A stretch of 53,648 bases of DNA. It comes from Bacteroidales bacterium (GTDB taxonomy: Bacteria > Bacteroidota > Bacteroidia > Bacteroidales > WCHB1-69). Shown here in pieces: positions 35,235 through 44,530 of the stretch. The DNA lies in the NCBI GenBank assembly GCA_017651425.1, contig JAGCCZ010000024.1:1-53648 (forward strand), in the 5' to 3' direction. The notes beneath the pieces were generated by a model. That model did no database searches. It saw only the letters and a list, made by a program, of their open reading frames with translations, and was not told the origin of the DNA. The translations under genes and the position numbers were made by a program. Position 1 is the first letter of the stretch. The number at the start of each line of letters is the position of its first letter.

Positions 35235-37094
35235 CTAAAACTGGAAATAGATAAACGGCTGCAGGTCGGCGGTGACGAACTGGTAGAGCACGAACACGAT
35301 GACCACCACCACGATGCCCATGAGCCAAACCGGCATCAAGGCGAAGTTGACGCGATACCATCTTTTCCATCTGTCGGGAAGCCAGTGGATGACCATGCCG
35401 GCGGCGAAGAGCGCAAAAACACGCCAATAGTTGGACAGGATGTCGGGAATCACCGCCGTGTTCCATGCCCCACCGATGCTGTTGACCATTGCGCGCGCCG
35501 TGTTCCACGCCGTCTCGTTGGCCACAGCAGGATCCAAGTTCGAGCCCGACCGGAAGAAAAGTCGCGTGAAGGAGATGAAAATGAAGGTCATCAAAATGTT
35601 CCAGCTGTTGTTGAGCCATGCGATGTCACGGTTCGGGAAAATGGCGGAATAGAGGCAGCGGACAAGCGTCCCCACAAAAAAGATGCCTGACCAGACGGTT
35701 AAAATCACCAGCACGGGAGCCGGCCACAAGTAGTTGCACACGAAGAAGAGGGCAAACACGCAGCCCGCCACGATGCTGCGGATCCATTGTTTGAGATGTC
35801 TCCATACCTTGAACCCCAAGATGCCGATGCCGTTCAAACCGCCCCAGATCATGAAGTTCCACGAGGCACCATGCCACAGACCACCCAACAGCATCGTGTT
35901 CATCATGTTGATGTTGGTGCTGATTTTCAGCCGCGCGGGCTTGGAGGCCAACGAGACGATCAGCAGGATGACCGCCAACGCAACAAGAATGCTGGCGATG
36001 ACCACGCTCTTGGTCAGCATCACAATGACCGCGGCGATGAAGAGGATGCAGAAATAGGTGCCGAAAGTGGCGTTGCGGTTGCCGCCGAGCGGAATGTACA
36101 GGTAATCCTGCAACCACTTGGAGAGCGAGATGTGCCAACGCTTCCAAAAGTTAGCCGGCGAGTCGGCCTTGTAGGGCGAATTGAAGTTCTTGGGCAGATA
36201 GAAGCCCATCAGCATGGCCACGCCGATGGCAATGTCGGTGTAGCCCGAGAAGTCGGCATAGACCTGCAAAGAGTAGATGAACAGTGCCGACAGGTTCTCG
36301 AACGGAGTGAACAACGTGGGATTGTTGAAGACGCGGTCCACGAAGTTGACAGCCAGGTAATCGCTCATAATCAGCTTCTTGGCCAAGCCGTTGAGGATCC
36401 AGAAAACCGCGATGCCGAACTGGCGGCGGCTGAGGAAGAAGGGCTTGTAGAGCTGCGGCACGAACTGGTCGGCACGCACGATGGGACCCGCCACCAACTG
36501 GGGGAAGAAGCTGACATAGAAGCCAAAGTCCAGCATGTTGGTGACATGCCGGATTTTTTGCTTGTAAACATCCACCAGATAACTGATGTTCTGGAAGGTG
36601 TAGAATGAGATGCCCACCGGCAGCAGGATTTTGGACGCATCGAAATAGTCCTTTCCAGACAAATCGTTGGTCCACTGCGCCAGCCAGTTGATCACCTCAT
36701 GGTCGCTGCCCACCATCGTGTTGTAGGCATCCGTGAAGAAATAGGCGTACTTGAAATAGCAGAGCACCGCCAAGTTGACCGCCACCCCGACAATCATGTG
36801 GAATTTCCGGAATCCCTGCCGCTTGGAGCGGTCCATGAGGATGCCGAGAAAAAACCCGAGAAACATGTCGAAGATGAGGATCAGGACAAAGAGCCCGGAG
36901 GTTTTGTAGTAGAAAAAGAGGCTCGCGAAAAAGAGGAAGCTGTTGCGCAGCAGTCTTTTTTTATGGAAAATTGTAAAGAAGGCGAAGACAAAAGCGAAGA
37001 AAGCCCAGAAGTTGAACTGCGTGAACAGCAGCGGGTACTCCTCGTTGAAGGAAAAGATGTTGGTGAAGAATATGCGGAGATTGTCGAGGTTCAT
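35235..37094 (-). CDS. MBOAT family O-acyltransferase
   Basis: 619-residue polytopic inner-membrane protein of the AlgI/DltB/PatA type, longer than AlgI (about 500). It carries acyl groups across the membrane to an extracytoplasmic polymer. Family signatures are FWKRWHISLSKWLQDY (317-332, His321), the DFSGYTDIAIG segment (281-291) and GGLWHGASWNFMIWGGL (404-420), with the catalytic His408. About twelve or more hydrophobic segments are present. The ATG overlaps the stop of the upstream SGNH gene by four bases (ATGA), and the three genes clearly form one operon. Because it follows ftsW of the dcw cluster, peptidoglycan O-acetylation is a reasonable guess; another surface glycan is equally possible. 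Confidence 0.92.
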   Translation of the reverse strand: MNLDNLRIFFTNIFSFNEEYPLLFTQFNFWAFFAFVFAFFTIFHKKRLLRNSFLFFASLFFYYKTSGLFVLILIFDMFLGFFLGILMDRSKRQGFRKFHMIVGVAVNLAVLCYFKYAYFFTDAYNTMVGSDHEVINWLAQWTNDLSGKDYFDASKILLPVGISFYTFQNISYLVDVYKQKIRHVTNMLDFGFYVSFFPQLVAGPIVRADQFVPQLYKPFFLSRRQFGIAVFWILNGLAKKLIMSDYLAVNFVDRVFNNPTLFTPFENLSALFIYSLQVYADFSGYTDIAIGVAMLMGFYLPKNFNSPYKADSPANFWKRWHISLSKWLQDYLYIPLGGNRNATFGTYFCILFIAAVIVMLTKSVVIASILVALAVILLIVSLASKPARLKISTNINMMNTMLLGGLWHGASWNFMIWGGLNGIGILGFKVWRHLKQWIRSIVAGCVFALFFVCNYLWPAPVLVILTVWSGIFFVGTLVRCLYSAIFPNRDIAWLNNSWNILMTFIFISFTRLFFRSGSNLDPAVANETAWNTARAMVNSIGGAWNTAVIPDILSNYWRVFALFAAGMVIHWLPDRWKRWYRVNFALMPVWLMGIVVVVIVFVLYQFVTADLQPFIYFQF

Positions 37095-38437
37095 CGCGTC
37101 TTGGGTTTGGTTTCACGAATGAAGGCCTCGAAGAAAAGGTCTCCGACAAGGTTGTATCCGGCCGCGGTGAAATGGACACGGTCTTTCTGGGCCAAGCCCT
37201 TTTTGCGCCAAGTCTCCATGGACTTGAGGCCGCCCATGACGGCAAACTGGTCCCACACGGCACCGCCGACCTCGTTGGCGAGGCGGTACATCACCTCGGC
37301 CACGGCCGGCCCCGTGGGGTTGACATAGTATTTGCCCTTCCGCCCCTTTTTCCAAGTGTCGTTGTTGGAGAAGAAGATGAAAGCGCAGTCGGGGTTCACG
37401 CTGCGGATGCGGCGAACCAGCTCCAAATAGTTGTTCTTGAACGCCACAGAGTCGAACGAGCTGCCGTAGGCATCGTTGACACCGATGCCGAAGATGACGA
37501 GGTCGGGGCGGAGCAGTGCCATGTCGCGGGTGAAGTTCTGGCAGCGCAGATAGGAGCCCGTCTGGGCACCGTTCACGCCAATGGAAGAGAGGGTGACGCC
37601 AGGACGTCCGTTGCTCAGCAGAATGCCGTTGACCACAAAGGTGTCGCCCTTGCTGCACGGGAAGAAGAGCGTGAAGTCGCGCACGGGATGGTCGAAATAG
37701 AAGTGGTAACGTCCGTTCCCGTAGTCGATGCTGTCGGGAAAATGATAGATGGTGTCCTCCTTCAGGATGGGGTCGATGGGCCAGCCGTGGGCGTCGCCCA
37801 GCAGGATGATGGTGTCCGCCATGAAGTCGTAGCCCTCCGCATTCATCTTCACCGTGATGGAGTTGAGGGTGTCGCTGTTCCAGACAGCGATGCCGGCGGC
37901 CCCGAGGGGGAAGGTGTAGTCCTTATAGACATTGCGGATAAGGTTGAAGGTTTTCAACTTCGAGACGCGGTAGTCAACGGGATTGTTGCACTTGTTAGCG
38001 GTGGAGTACGGGAAGATGAACCCCCTTGCGGCAGCAGGGCCGCCGTACTCGTCAAGCAGATGCTTGCGGATGCGGTGCGTCATGGTGCCGGCCTGCACAT
38101 GCGAACCGCCAATGTGGACAATGTGCAGGTTGCCCTGCCGGGTGGCCATGAGGCGCTGCCACTTGTCGAAGAAATGTTTCAGCATGGTGGGGTCGCCGCC
38201 CCAATAGAGTGTGTCGATGCCATACTGGATGCTTGTCTCGCTGGGCTCGTAAAGGTCCTCGGCGACGACCGTGTCCACCACCACGGTGTCCGGCACTGTT
38301 GTCAAGTCGATGCCGGTCGTGTCGGTGAAGGTGGGAATCTCCGGAATGGAGTCGGACTCGACGACCACCTGGGCGGATGTGGCACACGCTGCGAGCACCA
38401 GCAGAAAGAGCAAGACTATCGGGCGGAGGTGTTCCAT
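37091..38437 (-). CDS. SGNH/GDSL-type esterase or acyltransferase, lipoprotein-like
   Basis: 448 residues starting at the ATG at 38437, where the signal peptide begins (the open frame extends further upstream inside the neighbouring gene). The signal sequence carries an LAAC lipobox-like site with Cys18. SGNH blocks: HIVHIGGSHVQAG with Ser112 (block I reads GGSH instead of GDS), GIGVNDAYG with Asn321 (block III) and DRVHFTAAG with Asp419 and His422 (block V). It shares its C-terminal WRKKGLAQKDRVHFTAAGY pattern with the next upstream gene, so the two are diverged tandem duplicates. It overlaps that gene by 22 bases and the MBOAT gene by 4. It probably hands over or removes acyl groups on the glycan served by the MBOAT. 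Confidence 0.87.
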   Translation of the reverse strand: MEHLRPIVLLFLLVLAACATSAQVVVESDSIPEIPTFTDTTGIDLTTVPDTVVVDTVVAEDLYEPSETSIQYGIDTLYWGGDPTMLKHFFDKWQRLMATRQGNLHIVHIGGSHVQAGTMTHRIRKHLLDEYGGPAAARGFIFPYSTANKCNNPVDYRVSKLKTFNLIRNVYKDYTFPLGAAGIAVWNSDTLNSITVKMNAEGYDFMADTIILLGDAHGWPIDPILKEDTIYHFPDSIDYGNGRYHFYFDHPVRDFTLFFPCSKGDTFVVNGILLSNGRPGVTLSSIGVNGAQTGSYLRCQNFTRDMALLRPDLVIFGIGVNDAYGSSFDSVAFKNNYLELVRRIRSVNPDCAFIFFSNNDTWKKGRKGKYYVNPTGPAVAEVMYRLANEVGGAVWDQFAVMGGLKSMETWRKKGLAQKDRVHFTAAGYNLVGDLFFEAFIRETKPKTR

Positions 38438-39849
38438 AGCGTGTCGAATTGGTTTTGGGGGATATTTTTGCGGGTGCGGTACAGCTCGTATAGGGTGGCG
38501 AAGTTGTCGGCCAGGGCCTTGCCCACGCGCCGTGCCCCCGCCGGGGTGAAGTGTACATAGTCGGGGCCGGCCAGCCCATTGCGTTGCCAGGCGATCATGG
38601 AGTTGTGGCCGCCCATGTACTCGTAGATGTCCCAATAGGCGGCATGGTTGCGCAACGCGATGGTGCGCAGGCTGTCCACCACACGGGGCAGCATGGGGTA
38701 GGTCTGCAACACACCGCCGCGCCGCGTGCTCATGTCCGAAGGGCCGATGAACAGCAACGTCGCCGACGGGCAGCTGTTGCGGATGCGACGGATCTGCCGC
38801 TCTATGCTCACACAATACCGCTCAAGAGACTTGTCGTTGTAAATCACGGGCATGGAGTTGCCACCGAACTGGAGGATGATCATCCCCACGTTGGCCTGCC
38901 GATAGTTGGTGCGCAACAGGGTGTCGGTGATGAGGGTGAACTGCTCGCCGGAGGAGCCCCGCAGGGGGATGTTGTCCACCGCGACGCCGTATCCGTCGTC
39001 CAACATGATGCCGTAGAGGTCGGCGTTGCCCTGCATGGAGATCTGCACGGAGGTGGTGGCAGAATCCAGCAGCCAATGGCATGCATGAATGCCCATAAGC
39101 CCATTCGAGCATGTATCTTTGTAGGAGCCCATGCGGTCGCGGAGGGTGGCCGTGAAGTGGCCGTCACGGTCGTTGTACAGCAGGGTGACGTTGGAGAAGC
39201 GCTTCACACGCGGGTCGGTGTCTTTGTGGCGGGAGGCGTAGGCCGTGAAGGTGGCGCCGCCCGTGAGACGGTAGCACTTGCACATAAGGCCGTAGTTACC
39301 CTTCGTGCGCGAGCCCTCGCCGTAGGAGGAATAGAGCGTCAGCGCACCGCTGGCCGACTGGCTGACGGCAAAGGAGGGAATGGTCTGGATGACAGGCACC
39401 AACCCGGGGCCGCCGCCACCGAAAAGCCGCTGGAAATAGCTGCGCAAATTGCAGGAGATACGGTCCATCTCGATCTGCGAGTCGCCGTAGTGCAGCACAC
39501 GGACCACCTCCTGGTTGCCACGTGCCCGCTCCATGCGACTGAACAGGCGGTCAAAGAAGGTGACATCATCGTCGGGAAGGTAGAATTGCCCCGCCTGCTC
39601 GGTCAATGCAGTCTGGTAGTGGCGAAGCGTGTCTTTGATGTCGTTGAGCCTCTTTTGCGCCACGGAGTCGGCCTCCTTCTCCTGGATTTTCAACTCGGGC
39701 TCGTCGGGCCCCACCAGCACCTGTTCCATCGTGGGGAAGTGCAATTCCTCCTTCCCAATGCGCACGCCATCCTTCGGAAAAAAGTAGGCGAGAGCACCTA
39801 ATGCACAGATTATTAGAACAATGAAAATCAGAATCCGATAGGGCTTCAT
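38416..39849 (-). CDS. SGNH/GDSL-type esterase or acyltransferase, membrane-anchored
   Basis: 477 residues from the ATG at 39849. The upstream in-frame TTG at 39870 lies in the -7 box and is rejected. One N-terminal TM helix (about 5-24) anchors a periplasmic domain. SGNH residues are complete: VLHYGDSQIEMDR with Ser124 (122-124 GDS), ILQFGGNSMP with Asn331, and DYVHFTPAG with Asp430 and His433. There is a 70-residue charged helical spacer (about 48-90) after the anchor. First gene of the SGNH-SGNH-MBOAT operon, with a promoter directly upstream. AlgJ/AlgX and PatB proteins are SGNH partners of MBOAT acyltransferases, which is the basis of the proposed role. Confidence 0.87.
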   Translation of the reverse strand: MKPYRILIFIVLIICALGALAYFFPKDGVRIGKEELHFPTMEQVLVGPDEPELKIQEKEADSVAQKRLNDIKDTLRHYQTALTEQAGQFYLPDDDVTFFDRLFSRMERARGNQEVVRVLHYGDSQIEMDRISCNLRSYFQRLFGGGGPGLVPVIQTIPSFAVSQSASGALTLYSSYGEGSRTKGNYGLMCKCYRLTGGATFTAYASRHKDTDPRVKRFSNVTLLYNDRDGHFTATLRDRMGSYKDTCSNGLMGIHACHWLLDSATTSVQISMQGNADLYGIMLDDGYGVAVDNIPLRGSSGEQFTLITDTLLRTNYRQANVGMIILQFGGNSMPVIYNDKSLERYCVSIERQIRRIRNSCPSATLLFIGPSDMSTRRGGVLQTYPMLPRVVDSLRTIALRNHAAYWDIYEYMGGHNSMIAWQRNGLAGPDYVHFTPAGARRVGKALADNFATLYELYRTRKNIPQNQFDTLWNTSAR

Positions 39850-39867
39850 GCTATTTTTTTGAGGGCG

Positions 39868-39875
39868 CAAAGGTA
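39868..39875 (-). promoter_or_regulatory. -7 box of the SGNH-SGNH-MBOAT operon
   Basis: Minus-strand TACCTTTG matches TAnnTTTG, 19 bases before the ATG at 39849 and just downstream of the ftsW stop. It would let the acylation genes be read apart from the dcw cluster. Confidence 0.55.
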
Positions 39876-39908
39876 CAAAAATTTGCAGAGACGCGATACG
39901 TCAAGCCT

Positions 39909-41081
39909 TTAGTTTTGCACCGATGTGTCCGAGAAGCGTGATTCCCCTCTGATAAACATGGAATGAGGATCGGGTTTCTGGCTCTCTATCACATTCATCT
40001 TGCTCACATTCAAGAGCATGCCCACGGCGCATCCCGAAACGAAGAGAGAGGCGCCGCCCGTGCTGATGAACGGCAGCGTCTGGCCAGTGGCGGGCAGCAG
40101 CTCACAGTTCACCCCGATGTGCACAAATGCCTGGCACGTCATCCAGAAACCTATGCCAAAGGCCAGCAACGACCCCATTGCCGACTTTGAATTCCGGGAT
40201 ATGTGCCACGATCGGTAAAAAATGGTCATGTAGATGAAGATGACAATCAATCCGACAACGAGGCCCGTCTCCTCGAAGAGGGAGGCAAAGGCATAGTCGG
40301 TGGAGTTTTCGGGGAGGCGGTACTTGATGACGCCGCGGCCCGGCCCGGCGGGATGGAGCCCCGAGCGCGCAATGGCAGCCCTCGAGAGGATCATCTGGTC
40401 GCCATAGCCGTCCTGGTTGTCCTTGGTGAAATAGTACTCCCAACGGTTGACAAACGTGGAGATACGCCCCACATTGTCCAATTTGCCCGTCGCCACCAGC
40501 AACGTGGCAATCAGCACCAAGCCGCCCACAAGCCCGACCAGCGAGAAGATGCCACGCCACTTGAAGTTGCCCACAAAGAACATGGCCAACCCTGTGAGGA
40601 ACAGGATGATGGCCGTGGACATGTTCAACAACGCGATGCCACCGCAGAAACCGAGCAACACGATGGACGCATACACCATCTCCTTGTTGCTGAGTTCGGT
40701 CTGCCCATTATCAAAACGACGGCCTATATAGTTGGAAATAAATACAATGATTAAAAAACCGATGAAATAGAACGTTTGCAGGTCGAAGCCGAAGAGCGTC
40801 ACGCCGCGCACCGCCGAGGAGCCCAATGTCCAAAACAACAAGACGACAGCTAACAATAGCCCCAACAGGGAGAAGTTGGTCACCAATTTCTTGTAGTTGA
40901 TGAAATAGAAAATCCCCAACCCCGCATAGCAGAACAGCAAGTGGACAAGGTGCGTCACCACACGCTTACCCTCCGTGCTATACACTAAAAGGATGGATAT
41001 CAGCGACAACAGCACCACCAAAATCAGGATAACCTTGTCGCCGCGGAAACGCCGGATTCTCTCTATAATGCCAGGGCTCAT
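39909..41081 (-). CDS. ftsW: Septal peptidoglycan glycosyltransferase FtsW
   Basis: 390-residue SEDS-family membrane protein with about ten TM helices. It polymerises lipid II at the division septum together with FtsI. Visible motifs: the HPAGPGRGVIKYRLPENSTDYAFA stretch (split by the membrane edge, about 258-281), ELLPATGQTLPFISTGGASL (about 340-359) and the final GCAVGMLLNVS. Its position behind the MurD-like gene and mraY, not its sequence alone, distinguishes it from RodA. It is 12 bases from the MurD-like gene. The usual next genes (murG, murC, ftsQ, ftsA, ftsZ) do not follow here. Confidence 0.93.
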   Translation of the reverse strand: MSPGIIERIRRFRGDKVILILVVLLSLISILLVYSTEGKRVVTHLVHLLFCYAGLGIFYFINYKKLVTNFSLLGLLLAVVLLFWTLGSSAVRGVTLFGFDLQTFYFIGFLIIVFISNYIGRRFDNGQTELSNKEMVYASIVLLGFCGGIALLNMSTAIILFLTGLAMFFVGNFKWRGIFSLVGLVGGLVLIATLLVATGKLDNVGRISTFVNRWEYYFTKDNQDGYGDQMILSRAAIARSGLHPAGPGRGVIKYRLPENSTDYAFASLFEETGLVVGLIVIFIYMTIFYRSWHISRNSKSAMGSLLAFGIGFWMTCQAFVHIGVNCELLPATGQTLPFISTGGASLFVSGCAVGMLLNVSKMNVIESQKPDPHSMFIRGESRFSDTSVQN

Positions 41082-41093
41082 GGATAAAATGTT

Positions 41094-41651
41094 TTATAAT
41101 TGTCCTACTGCCTCTTGAAACTTGTCGCCACGCTCACGATAAGTCATCTGCGGTGTGCCGTTCACGCCCGGGGAGAAGAGAACCGCATAGTTCTTGTCAC
41201 AAGCATAGAAAGCCTGGCGCACGGCATCCTCGCAATTCATCTCCACATAGACGGGAATGTCCAACGATGAGAGGAAATTATAGACATCCGTGTTGTAAAC
41301 ATTCTGCAACACGATAGCCCTCACATGCTGGCGCACCTGTTCCACCAGATCCTCGGAAATCTTCTCCACATTGTCAATGCTGGTGATCCACACGGTCGGC
41401 TTGGTCATGCTCTGCAAGGCATACCAGACCGAGTTGACGTTCGTGGAACGGGAATCGTCGATGAAATCAATGGTGTTGATGGTCTTGACGCGCTCCAGTT
41501 TGTGCGAGCTGCCCTCGAAGTCGGACAGCGAGGCGGCGATGTTCTTCTTGCGGATGTTGACCAGACGGCTGGCCAAAGTGGCCACCATGGGATTGTCTTT
41601 TTCTCTTTCTCTCTCGAAGAGGCTGAAACTGTTTGTTTTTTGGGTCGGCAT
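41094..41651 (-). CDS. Orphan MurD-type C-terminal domain (murD remnant or derived protein)
   Basis: 185 residues located exactly where murD belongs, between mraY and ftsW. They match only the third domain of UDP-MurNAc-L-Ala:D-Glu ligase. Landmarks are NIRKKNIAASLSDFEGSSHK (the inter-domain helix and hinge, about 33-52), FIDDSRSTNVNSVWYAL (about 63-79, MurD NDSKATN region), LFSPGV near 160 and TYRERGDKFQEAVGQL at the end. The UDP-binding domain and the ATPase domain with GTNGKTT are missing, and only 59 bases separate the ATG from mraY, so no fragment of them remains. Several D-Glu-binding positions of MurD are changed (HR to HK, SKATN to SRSTN, the GG-x-x-K loop and SPACAS lost). It cannot be a MurD enzyme on its own, yet the frame is intact and has its own ATG. 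Confidence 0.85.
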   Translation of the reverse strand: MPTQKTNSFSLFEREREKDNPMVATLASRLVNIRKKNIAASLSDFEGSSHKLERVKTINTIDFIDDSRSTNVNSVWYALQSMTKPTVWITSIDNVEKISEDLVEQVRQHVRAIVLQNVYNTDVYNFLSSLDIPVYVEMNCEDAVRQAFYACDKNYAVLFSPGVNGTPQMTYRERGDKFQEAVGQL

Positions 41652-41710
41652 AGGTTTTGGTTTTTAGTATTTATTCTGAATTATTATTTGTCAATATTTT
41701 TGTGTAATAA

Positions 41711-42967
41711 TTATCTGATTTTGAGTGTGACGACGGTAAGGACAGCAAGGAGAAGGCTGATGATGATGAAATGCTGCACGATTTTGGATTCGTGGACGCC
41801 CTTCTTTTGGAAATGATGGTGCAGGGGCGCCATCAGGAAGATGCGGCGGCCCTCTCCATATTTCTTCTTGGTGTATTTGAAATAGGAAACCTGCATGATG
41901 ACGGAGACGGACTGGGCCAGATAGACGCCGCAGAGAATCGGGATGAGCAGCTCCTTGCGGATGATGACGCAAGAGACGGCCACGATACCACCCAACATCA
42001 GGCTGCCGGTGTCACCCATGAAGATTTGTGCGGGATAACAGTTCCACCAATAAAAGCCCAGACAGGCGCCAATCACGCTGGAGACGAATATCACCAACTC
42101 TCCGATATTGGGTATATACATAATATCCAAATAATTGGCAAACACCACATTACCGGACACATATGCCAATATGGCGATACCTACCGCAATGACGGAAGTC
42201 GTACCCGTCGCGAGCCCGTCCAACCCGTCGGTGAGGTTGGCCCCGTTGGAGACCGCCGCGATGATGAAGACGATGATGGGGATGAAGAGCAGGAACGACC
42301 ACTTGCCGGTCTTGTCGCCCATCCAACGGGTGAGGGAGCTGTAGTCAGCCTCATTGTTCTTGAAGAACGGGATGGTCGTCTTGGTGGAGTGGTGCGCTTC
42401 GCCGAAAATCCTGGGGGTCTCGGCGTTGGCTTGGTTTTCCACCTGCAAGGCGGATTCGAGCGGCGTCATCACGTTTGCAGTGGCGTTCTTCTCGCAAATC
42501 ACGGCATCGGGATGGAAATACATCACCGCGCCGACCATCACGCCGAGGATGATTTGTCCGATCAGCTTCTTGCGCGGGGAGAGCCCCTCCTTGTTTTTCT
42601 TGAAAACCTTGATATAATCGTCGGCGAAGCCCAAGGCACCGAGCCACACGGTGGTGAAGAGCATCAGCCTCACATAGACGTTGTTCAGCTGGCAAAAAAG
42701 CAGCGCCGGTATCAGGATGGCCGCGATGATAATTAAGCCGCCCATGGTCGGAGTGCCAGCCTTCTCGGCCTGTCCCGCCAATCCCAGGTCGCGCACCGAC
42801 TCGCCGATCTGTTTCCTGCGCAGCAAGCGGATGAAAGGCTTTCCAAAGAAGATGGATATGATCAAAGCCACCACGAAAGCCATGGCAGACCGGAAGGAGA
42901 TATATTGGAAAATACCCGAACCGGGCATTCCCAACTTGTGCAGCCATTCAAAAAGGGTGTATAACAT
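41711..42967 (-). CDS. mraY: Phospho-N-acetylmuramoyl-pentapeptide transferase
   Basis: 418-residue inner-membrane enzyme that links UDP-MurNAc-pentapeptide to undecaprenyl phosphate, giving lipid I. About ten TM helices. The Mg/substrate motifs are present: LGALGFADDYIKVFKKNKEG (about 113-132) with the paired Asp, NLTDGLDGLATG (about 248-259) and MGDTGSLMLGG (about 330-340). It is longer than E. coli MraY (360) because of a soluble insert at about 165-225, common in Bacteroidota. It lies 46 bases after murE and 59 before the MurD-like gene. Confidence 0.96.
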   Translation of the reverse strand: MLYTLFEWLHKLGMPGSGIFQYISFRSAMAFVVALIISIFFGKPFIRLLRRKQIGESVRDLGLAGQAEKAGTPTMGGLIIIAAILIPALLFCQLNNVYVRLMLFTTVWLGALGFADDYIKVFKKNKEGLSPRKKLIGQIILGVMVGAVMYFHPDAVICEKNATANVMTPLESALQVENQANAETPRIFGEAHHSTKTTIPFFKNNEADYSSLTRWMGDKTGKWSFLLFIPIIVFIIAAVSNGANLTDGLDGLATGTTSVIAVGIAILAYVSGNVVFANYLDIMYIPNIGELVIFVSSVIGACLGFYWWNCYPAQIFMGDTGSLMLGGIVAVSCVIIRKELLIPILCGVYLAQSVSVIMQVSYFKYTKKKYGEGRRIFLMAPLHHHFQKKGVHESKIVQHFIIISLLLAVLTVVTLKIR

Positions 42968-43013
42968 ATTCTTACAGGTTAATGGTTTCTGGTTTAGTGT
43001 TTTTCTTGTTTTT

Positions 43014-44492
<1,479 letters not shown>

Positions 44493-44530
44493 ATAGGTTT
44501 CTTAATAGGTTAATGGGTTTTCATTGAGGG

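Noticed and set aside
37172..39801. Two plus-strand open frames of 462 and 416 codons
   Set aside because: Both are antisense shadows of the SGNH genes, which have complete catalytic blocks.
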